A DNA stretch of 64,000 nucleotides from Archangium lansingense (GTDB taxonomy: Bacteria; Myxococcota; Myxococcia; Myxococcales; Myxococcaceae), in assembly GCF_026626635.1 (NCBI RefSeq), contig NZ_JAPNKA010000001.1:4092001-4156000 (forward strand). Direction: 5' to 3'. Both the position numbers and the translations under genes were made by a program. Numbering within the stretch: position 1 is the stretch's first letter; the number at the start of each line of letters is the position of its first letter. Positions 34,768 to 42,700 of the stretch are shown here, one piece after another. The notes under the pieces are model-generated. The model was given only the letters and a program-made list of their open reading frames with translations, made no database searches and was not told the origin of the DNA.

Positions 34768-35760
34768 TCACTGAAGGTACGACCTGGGTGCGGACATGCG
34801 TGCGAAAGCGGCCTGGGCCTGGAGCCAGCGGTCGATGACGTGGAGCAGTCCATCGAAGGTGTCGCGCAGGGCCCACGCGCACGCATCCGCGCCGTCGAGC
34901 CGGGCGCAGCGCTGGAGTCCGTCTCGCAGGGCGGCCTGGGCACCGGGACAATCCGGACGCTCCTGGATGAGGCGCTCGGCCGTGCGCTCGTAGAGGCGGT
35001 AGCAGGACTCGGGGTCTCCCCGGTTGTAGGCGGGGGCTCCGAGTTGGATGGCCTGCATGATGGCGAGGGCGATCTCCTCGACCCCATCTGTGGTGCTGCT
35101 CTCCAGCAGCGAGAGCGGGTGGGTGGGGATCTGCCGCTGGCGCGAGGCCACCGGCCTGGCCAGGGCGAGCGTGGAGAGGGGCTGCGTTCCAGACTGCTCC
35201 AGCAGCGGCTCCACATAGCGCGAGGGGATGACGATGGTGACTGGCCGCCCGTCCGCGAAGGCGCAGGTGGCCACGCCCACCAGAGCGCCCGAGGCATCCA
35301 TCACCGGGCTGCCCGAGGCGTCCTCCGGCAGGGCCGCCTCCAACTCCAGGAAGGTGAGGGACTCGTCGAGCACCTGCACCGCATGGACGCGCGTCTCCAG
35401 CAGGCCCATCATGCCCCCGCCAGCCGGGAGGAGGATGAAGAGTGCGTCTCCCTCTCCCGGGTGGGTTCCGCCGTCGAGCCGGAGCGCTTCCACCCCGTGT
35501 ATGGGCAGCTGCAGCACGGCCAGGTCCCTCTTCTCATCGAGGGCGATCACCTGCTCCACCTGGATGCACTGCTCGTCGGCGAGCAGGACGTGGATCTCCT
35601 CGGCACCGGCCACCACGTGCAAGTTGGTGACGAGCCGGCCCTGGGGAGCAGCCACGAAGCCGACCCCCTGCCGGCCGGGCATCTCGAGAATGGCGAGTGC
35701 TGGGGCTGCCCGGGCAGCGACCGCCCGAGCGGTTGAGATATCGGTGTCGACGGTCAACAT
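34768..35760 (-). CDS. Trypsin-like serine peptidase domain protein
   Basis: The 330-residue protein has a chymotrypsin-fold domain of the S1C/DegP-like type. The triad can be read as His in LVTNLHVV (near residue 47), Asp in KRDLAVLQL (near 80) and Ser in EDASGSPVMD (near 155), in the order H-D-S. No signal peptide or PDZ domain is evident, so it may be cytoplasmic or use an unusual export route. The C-terminal 120 residues are helical with three cysteines. AGGAGG precedes the ATG ending at 35760. Neighbours are the histidine kinase and the P450 cluster, with no clear functional link. Confidence 0.7.
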   Translation of the reverse strand: MLTVDTDISTARAVAARAAPALAILEMPGRQGVGFVAAPQGRLVTNLHVVAGAEEIHVLLADEQCIQVEQVIALDEKRDLAVLQLPIHGVEALRLDGGTHPGEGDALFILLPAGGGMMGLLETRVHAVQVLDESLTFLELEAALPEDASGSPVMDASGALVGVATCAFADGRPVTIVIPSRYVEPLLEQSGTQPLSTLALARPVASRQRQIPTHPLSLLESSTTDGVEEIALAIMQAIQLGAPAYNRGDPESCYRLYERTAERLIQERPDCPGAQAALRDGLQRCARLDGADACAWALRDTFDGLLHVIDRWLQAQAAFARMSAPRSYLQ

Positions 35761-35865
35761 GGGGCCTCCTGCCTCCCTACAGCATGGACACGCTGACGGG
35801 ACCGGGCAGGCAACACGCCCGGGGTGGCCCGATGAAGGCAGGGCAGCCGGGCGATCTCCGAGGCT

Positions 35866-37065
35866 TCAGGCTGGGTGAGCCACGAGCGGAAGCTTCGCGG
35901 GGCCCCGGACGATCAGCGAGGAGTTCCACTGCACCGGCCCAGCTCCCGTGGTGAGTCGGGAGAACCGGGCGAGCAGCGCTTCCACGGCCAGTCGTGCCTC
36001 CATCCGCGCGAGCTGGGAGCCCAGGCAGAAGTGGATGCCGTGCCCGAAGGGCAGGTTCTGCGGACCGGGGCGGTCCAGGTTGAACTGGTCCGGTTCCGGG
36101 AAGTGGGCCTCGTCGCGGTTGGCCGAGCCCATGAGGATCAGCACCCGCACGCCCTTGGGGACGCGCACGCCGCCGAGCTCCACCTCCTCGGCGGACAAGC
36201 GAATCATTCCGTGCACGGGCGGCTCGTGGCGCAGCACCTCCTCGATGAAGCGGGGGACGAGGGCGGGCTGCTCGCGCAGCAGCGTCATCAGCTCTGGTTG
36301 AAGGTGGAGCCGGTGAGCGGCGTGGCTGAGCAGGTGCAGCGTCGTCTCCAGGCCGCCGATGAGCAGCAGGAACATGAAGCCCAGCAGCTCCGTGTCCGTC
36401 AGCGCCTCGCCGTCCGCGCGCGCGCGCAGCAGGTCGCTCACCAGGTTGTCACCTGGGTTGCGCCGACGCTCCTCCAGCACCTGCTCGAAATGCCCGCGGG
36501 CCTCGTTCACCGTGGCGCGCATCGCCTCCTGCTTCTCCGTGTCGTTGGGGCCGATGCTGGTGAAGCGGGCCAGGTGCTCCGCCCAGTGCATGAGGCGCGG
36601 ATGCACCTCGGGGGAGAGCCCCAGCAGCTCGCCGATGACGCCCATGGGCATGGGGGTGGCGAAGGACTCCACGAAGTCCACCGAGCGGCCCGCGGGGATG
36701 TCCGCGACGAGTCGAGTCGCGAGCTGGCGGACGAAGGGCTCGATGCGGGTGATGACGGAGGCCCCGAAGGCGCGGTTGATGAGGGCCCGCAGCCGGGTGT
36801 GGCGCGGCGGATCCATCACGAGCGCCGAGTCCGCCAGCGGGTAGTTGGAGATCCACGGCGGACGGTAGGCCTGGCGGAAGCCCTCGGAGGCGAAGAGCTG
36901 CGGATTCTTCAGCACGAACACCACGTCGTCGTGGCGCGAGACGGCCCACATGCCGAACGGATCCACCTGGCTCACGGGCGCGTTGCGGCGCAGCTCGGCG
37001 TAGAAGGGGTAGGGATTCGCCCGGACCTCGGGGGCCAACAGGTTCACGCGACCGGTACTGCTCAT
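35866..37065 (-). CDS. Cytochrome P450 (third of a tandem triplet)
   Basis: The 399-residue protein starts at the ATG ending at 37065. It has the P450 hallmarks: the K-helix ExxR in FIEEVLRHEPP and the heme-thiolate loop LPFGHGIHFCLGSQLAR with Cys347. The I-helix reads LLIGGLETTLHLL, with GG where most members have AG. It is soluble, class I-like, and needs a ferredoxin or flavodoxin partner, none of which is adjacent. It is the last of three adjacent, same-strand copies with nearly the same start (MSS...RVNLLAPEVR). The substrate is unknown. Confidence 0.93.
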   Translation of the reverse strand: MSSTGRVNLLAPEVRANPYPFYAELRRNAPVSQVDPFGMWAVSRHDDVVFVLKNPQLFASEGFRQAYRPPWISNYPLADSALVMDPPRHTRLRALINRAFGASVITRIEPFVRQLATRLVADIPAGRSVDFVESFATPMPMGVIGELLGLSPEVHPRLMHWAEHLARFTSIGPNDTEKQEAMRATVNEARGHFEQVLEERRRNPGDNLVSDLLRARADGEALTDTELLGFMFLLLIGGLETTLHLLSHAAHRLHLQPELMTLLREQPALVPRFIEEVLRHEPPVHGMIRLSAEEVELGGVRVPKGVRVLILMGSANRDEAHFPEPDQFNLDRPGPQNLPFGHGIHFCLGSQLARMEARLAVEALLARFSRLTTGAGPVQWNSSLIVRGPAKLPLVAHPA

Positions 37066-37165
37066 CGGCTGACCTCGGGGGTGATGAAGGGGGGGCTTCA
37101 TCGTAGCGCAGCCCGAGGCGTGGCCGCCCCGGCGGGCGTGGGGCGGCCGTGGGGTATCCGAGGGC

Positions 37166-38359
37166 TCAGGCCGGGTGCGCTACGAGCGGCAGTGAGAGCG
37201 GACCCCGCACCACGAGTGAGGAGTTCCACCGCACTGGCCCGTCTCCAGGCGACAGCCGTGAGAACCGGGTGACCAGCGCCTCCGTGCCCAGCCGTCCCTC
37301 GAGCCGCGCGAGCTGTGCGCCCAGGCAGTAGTGGATGCCCTGCCCGAAGGGCAGGTTCTGCGGACCGGGGCGCTCCAGGTCGAAGCGGTCGGGGTTGGGG
37401 AACTGAGCCTCGTCGCGGTTGGCCGAGCACAGCATCACCAGCAGCCGCGCGCCCTTGGGCAGGCGCACGCCGCCGAGCTCCACCTCCTGGGTGGTCATCC
37501 GGAAGACGCCATGCACCGGCGGCTCGTAGCGCAGCATCTCGTCGACGAAGCGAGGGATGAGCGAGCGGTCCGCGCGCAGCTTCGCCATCAGCTCCGGCTC
37601 GTCCCTCAGCCGGATGGCGGAGTGGTTCATCAGGTGCACCGTCGTCTCCATTCCCGCCACGACGAGCAGGAACATGAAGCCCATCAGCTCCGCGCTCGAC
37701 AGCGCCTCACCCTCCACGCGGGCCTTCAGCAGGTCGCTCACCAGGTCCTCCCGCGGCTCGCGGCGGCGCTCCTCCAGCACCTGCTCGAAGTGCTGCCGCG
37801 CCTCGGCCACCGTGTTGCGCATGAGCTCCTGCCGCTCGGTGTCGTTGGGCCCGATGCCGGTGAACGTGCCGAACAGGTCCGCCCATCGCTTGAGCTGGGG
37901 GTAGACGGACGGGCTCAGGCCGATCAGCTCGGCGATGACGGCCAGGGGGATGCGCACGGACCAGGCCTCGGCGAAGTCCACGGAGCGGCCCGTGGGAAGC
38001 TCGGCGACGGTCTGTTCCGCGAGCTGGCGGATGCGCGGCTCCAGCCGGGTCATCACGGAGGCCCCGAAGGCGCGGTTGACGAGCGCCCGCAGCCGGGTGT
38101 GGTGCGGTGGATCCATCACGAGCATGGAGTCCGCCAGCGGGTAGTCGGAGAACCACGCCGGGCGATAGGCCTGACGGAAGCCCTCGGAGGCGTAGAGCTG
38201 CGGGTTCTTCAGGACGGCCGCCGCGTCCGCGTAGCGCGTCACGGCCCACAGCCCTCCCGGGTCCACCTGACTCACGGGCGCATTGCGGCGCAGCTCGGCG
38301 TAGACGGGGTAGGGATTGGCCCGCACTTCGGGGGCCAGCAGGTTCACTCGGCTGCTCAT
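37166..38359 (-). CDS. Cytochrome P450 (second of a tandem triplet)
   Basis: The 397-residue protein starts at the ATG ending at 38359 (MSSRVNLLAPEVRANPYP). It has ExxR in FVDEMLRYEPP, heme loop LPFGQGIHYCLGAQLAR (Cys345), and an I-helix AGMETT, which is the canonical form that the other two copies lack. The N-terminal half closely matches its neighbours, and gaps to the flanking genes are 100 bases downstream and 44 bases upstream. A monooxygenase role is certain by family. Redox partners and substrates are not encoded nearby. Confidence 0.93.
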   Translation of the reverse strand: MSSRVNLLAPEVRANPYPVYAELRRNAPVSQVDPGGLWAVTRYADAAAVLKNPQLYASEGFRQAYRPAWFSDYPLADSMLVMDPPHHTRLRALVNRAFGASVMTRLEPRIRQLAEQTVAELPTGRSVDFAEAWSVRIPLAVIAELIGLSPSVYPQLKRWADLFGTFTGIGPNDTERQELMRNTVAEARQHFEQVLEERRREPREDLVSDLLKARVEGEALSSAELMGFMFLLVVAGMETTVHLMNHSAIRLRDEPELMAKLRADRSLIPRFVDEMLRYEPPVHGVFRMTTQEVELGGVRLPKGARLLVMLCSANRDEAQFPNPDRFDLERPGPQNLPFGQGIHYCLGAQLARLEGRLGTEALVTRFSRLSPGDGPVRWNSSLVVRGPLSLPLVAHPA

Positions 38360-38403
38360 CGGGCTGCCTCTTCTCGGAGAAGGAGAGGCGCTCATGCTAG
38401 CCG

Positions 38404-39597
38404 TCAGTCCGTGTGCGCCGCGAGCGGTAGCAGCGTGGGACCCCTCATCACCAGCGAGATGTTCCACCGTGCCGGTTCCTCTCCGAGCGTGAGCCGGGAG
38501 AATCGGGCGAGCAGCGCCTCCAGGGCCAGCCGGGACTCCATCCGCGCGAGCTGGGCACCCAGGCAGAAGTGGGCGCCATGGCCGAAGGGGAGGTTCTGCG
38601 GACCGGGGCGGTCCAGGTCGAAGCGGTCCGGGTCTGGGAAGTGGGCCTCATCGCGGTTGGCCGAGGCCATGAGCAGCAGCAGCCGCGCGCCTTGGGGGAC
38701 GTGCACGCCGCCGAGCTCCACCTCGTCGGTGACCAGCCGCACCACCCCATGCACCGGGCCGCTGTGGCGCAGCATCTCGTCGATGAAGCGGGGGATGAGG
38801 GCCGGCTCCGCGCGCAGCCGCGCCATCAGCGCCGGATCCTCCTGGAACTTCAGGGCGCAGGAGCTCAGCAGGTGCACGGTCGTCTCCAGGCCGCCGATGA
38901 GGAGCAGGAACATGAAGCCCATCAGATCCGTCGGCGTCAGTGCCTCGCCGTCCACGCGCGCCCGGAGCAGATCACTCACCAGATCCTCGCGGGGCGCGCG
39001 GCGGCGCTCCTCCACCACCTCCTCGAAGTGCGCGCGGGCGTCGGCCACCGCGGCGCGCAGCCGCTCCTGCAACTCGGTGTCCTCCGGGCGCACGCTGGTG
39101 AACTGCGTCATCACCTCCGCCCACCGCTTGAGCCGCGCGTGGAGCGAGGGGGGAATGCCCACCAGATCGCCAAGCACGGCGATGGGCACGCGGATGGAGA
39201 ATTCATCCACGAAGTCCACGGAGCGGTCCTGGGGCAGCGCGGCGGTGACCTGCTGCGCGAGCTCGCGGACGCGCGGTTCCAGCCGGGTCAGCACCGAGGT
39301 CCCGAAGGCGCGGCTGACAAGCGCGCGCAGCCGGGTGTGGTGCGGCGGATCCATCACGAGCATGGAGTCGGCCATGGGGTAGTCGGAAATCCACTCTGGG
39401 CGATAGGTCCGCCGGATGCCCTCCGAGGAGAAGAGCTGCGGGTTTTTCATCACCGTGAGCACGTCCGCGTAGCGTGCGACAGCCCAGAGCCCGCCTGGAT
39501 CCACCTGGCTCACCGGAGCATTCCGCCGCAGCTCCGCATAGAGTGGATAGGGATTCATCCGCACTTCGGGTGCGAGCAGGTTCACTCTACTGCTCAT
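38404..39597 (-). CDS. Cytochrome P450 (first of a tandem triplet)
   Basis: The 397-residue protein starts at the ATG ending at 39597. ExxR lies in FIDEMLRHSGPVHG and the heme loop is LPFGHGAHFCLGAQLAR (Cys345). The I-helix reads LLIGGLETTVHLL, with GG like the third copy. It has the highest similarity to the other two over the whole length. The gene upstream is the divergent fused uvrA, 125 bases away, so this is probably the first gene of a three-gene P450 transcript. No terminator is apparent between the three copies. Confidence 0.93.
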   Translation of the reverse strand: MSSRVNLLAPEVRMNPYPLYAELRRNAPVSQVDPGGLWAVARYADVLTVMKNPQLFSSEGIRRTYRPEWISDYPMADSMLVMDPPHHTRLRALVSRAFGTSVLTRLEPRVRELAQQVTAALPQDRSVDFVDEFSIRVPIAVLGDLVGIPPSLHARLKRWAEVMTQFTSVRPEDTELQERLRAAVADARAHFEEVVEERRRAPREDLVSDLLRARVDGEALTPTDLMGFMFLLLIGGLETTVHLLSSCALKFQEDPALMARLRAEPALIPRFIDEMLRHSGPVHGVVRLVTDEVELGGVHVPQGARLLLLMASANRDEAHFPDPDRFDLDRPGPQNLPFGHGAHFCLGAQLARMESRLALEALLARFSRLTLGEEPARWNISLVMRGPTLLPLAAHTD

Positions 39598-39722
39598 GGG
39601 CAGGCCTCGGGGTTGAGAGGAAGAGCCAACATAGCAGGACAGTGAAGCCTGGCCGCCTGCCCGGTCCCACGTCACAGATTCCGTTGGCGAGCCCGACTTC
39701 AGCCGTTAAATCACCGCCTCCC

Positions 39723-42700
39723 ATGCACAAGACGCACCTCGTTGGAGCCCGCACTCACAACCTTCAGTCTCTCTCGGTGGATCTCGCCGAGGGCGAGCTG
39801 GTGTGCCTCACCGGCGTGTCCGGCTCCGGCAAGTCAAGTCTCGCGCTGGATACGCTCTACGCCGAGGGACAGCGCCGCTTCGTCGAGAGCTTCAGCCCGT
39901 ATGCCCGCCAGTTCCTCGAGCGACTGGAGCGGCCCCCGATGGACACCCTGGAGCCTGTGGCAGCGGGCGTGGCCGTGGATCGCCGCGCGCCGGTGAAGAG
40001 CTCGCGCTCCACCGTGGCCACCCTGGCCGATGTAGAGGCGTACCTGTCCGCGCTCTTCACTCGTGAAGCGATGCCTGTGTGCTCCACCTGTGGAGTGGAA
40101 GCGGTGCGTACCGACGCGCGCGTGGCCGCCACGGCGACGATCGCCGCCGAGCCCGAGGCGCTGGCCGTGCTGGCCTTCCCTCTGCGGATCGCGGACACCG
40201 CTGAGTTCCTCGACGTGCGTGCTCGGCTGCTGAAGGAGGGCTATCACCGGCTGGTGGTGCAGGGCGAGGTGCGTGAGCTGGAGTCGCTGCGGCCCGCCGA
40301 GGCGACGGACTCGGCCGGCGTGGCGCACGTGGTGGTGGACCGGTTGAAGCTGTCCCAGGGGCACCTCAGCCGCGTGACGGCGGCGCTGGAGTCCGCGTGG
40401 TCGATGGGCCATGGCGAGGCGGTGGCCTTCACCCCCTCGGGCGCCCGGCGCATCCGCCGCGGGCTGGTGTGCCCCAAGTGCTCGCGTGAGTTCGAGCAGG
40501 CCCGGCCCGGTCTTTTCAGCTACCAGTCGCCCATTGGCGCCTGCCCCACGTGCAGGGGCTTCGGCCGCACCATCGGCATCGACTGGGCCAAGGTGGTGCC
40601 CAACCCGGCGCTGAGCCTGGAGAAGGGGGCCATCCGTCCGTGGTCGGGTAAGACGTCCGAGTGGGAGCGGAAGATGCTGTTCCGCTACGCGCGCGAGCAC
40701 GGCATTCCGCTGGACGTGCCCTGGGCACAGCTCACCCCGGCGCAGCAGGAGCGGGTGCTGGAAGGGGAGGGCGACTATGACGGCGGCCGGGTGTATCCGG
40801 GCGTGCGTGCGTGGTTCCGTTGGATGGAGAGCCGCACGTACAAGATGCACGTGCGGGTGCTGCTCTCGCGCTACCGCGCTTACTCGCTGTGCGAGAGCTG
40901 CCAGGGGGCGCGCCTCAATGAGTCCGCGCGGGCCTGGCGCGTGGGGGGGTTGGACCTGGCTGCGTGGCATGGGCTGGAGCTGTCCGATGCTCGAGCGCGG
41001 CTGGAGGCCCTGCGCACCCATACCGGCCAGGGCGAGCTGGTCCGCCGCGAGCTGGCCGGGCGCCTTGGTTATCTGGAGCGGGTGGGCTTGGGCTACCTCA
41101 CGTTGGACCGGCCCGCGCGCACGCTGTCCGGCGGCGAGGCGCAGCGCGTGTCCCTTACCGCGGCGCTGGGCACCTCGCTGACGGGGGCGCTCTTTGTCCT
41201 GGACGAGCCCACCGTGGGCCTGCACCCCGCCGACGTGGGTCCGCTCACCGGCGCCATGGCCGAGCTGGCCACGCGGGGCAACATCGCCCTGGTCATCGAG
41301 CATGATCCGCTCGTCGTCCGCTCCGCTCACCGCGTGCTGGAGCTGGGGCCTGGGGCGGGCAAGCACGGTGGGAAGCTGTGCTTCGACGGGACGCCGCAGG
41401 CGCTGGCGAAGCGCGCGGACCTGCCCACCGGCCGGTTGCTGGCGGGCACCGGGGATGTGAAGCGTGAGCCGCGCAAGCGCACGGGCGAATTGGTGGTGCG
41501 CAACGCTCGGGCCCACAACCTCCAGGGTGTCTCCGTGAGCGTGCCGCTGGGCGTGCTGTGCGCCATCACCGGGCCGAGCGGCTCGGGCAAGAGCACCCTG
41601 ATGGACGAGGTGCTGTATCGCCACCTGGGGCGCGCCCTGGGTGAGAAGGACGTGGAGGTGCCGGGCGAGGCGGACGGCGTGGACGGGCTGGAGGCGGTGG
41701 AGCGCGTCACCTTCGTGGACCAGTCGCCGCTGGGGCGCACCTCGCGAGGCAACGCGGCCACGTACACCAAGGCGTGGGATCGGCTGCGCGAGCGCTTCGC
41801 CTCCGAGCCCGAGGCCGAGGTGCGGGGGCTGACCTCGGCGCACTTCTCCTTCAACGTGGACAAGGGGCGCTGTGAGGCCTGCTCGGGTGAGGGCTACGAG
41901 ACGGTGGAGATGCAGTTCCTCGCCGACGTGTCCCTGCTGTGCCCGGTGTGCCGGGGCCGCCGCTTCAAGGAGGAGGTGCTGGCCATCCGGCACCACGGTC
42001 TCTCCGTGGCGGACGTGCTGGAGCTGACCGTGGACGAGGTGTTGGAGCGCTTCGCCGACGACAAGCCAATGGTGCGCGCGCTCGGGCCCGTGTCCAGGCT
42101 GGGGCTGGGATACCTGCCCCTCGGTCAGCCCCTGTCTACCCTGTCCGGCGGTGAGGCTCAGCGGCTCAAGTTGGCACGCGCCTTGGCCAGTGAGGCGAAG
42201 GGTTCGCTCTTCCTCATCGATGAGCCGAGCGCCGGTCTGCACGATGCGGACGTGCGTCAGGTGCTCGCCGCGTTGCACGAGTTGGTGGACCGCGGCGCGA
42301 GCGTCGTCGTGGTGGACCATGATCTCGTGGTGATGCGGGGCGCGGATTGGATCATTGACCTGGGCCCGGGTGGTGGTCGCAACGGTGGGCGCCTGGTGGC
42401 CGAGGGCGCTCCGGAGCAGCTCGCGCGAGGCAAGGGTCTCACCGCGGCGGCGCTGCGCGGGGAACTGGCTGAGCCGGTGGTGCCAGGCAAGCGCGGCAAG
42501 GGCGCGGCGGAGGTGGCTCCGGCCATCGAGGTGGAGCACGCGCGCGAGCACAACCTGCAGGAGGTGTCCTGCCGGATTCCCCTGGGGAAGATGACGGTGG
42601 TGACGGGGCCGAGTGGCTCGGGGAAGAGCTCGCTCGTCTTCGACGTGGTGTTCGCGGAAGGACAGCGGCGCTTCCTGGAGACGCTGACGCCGTACGCTCG

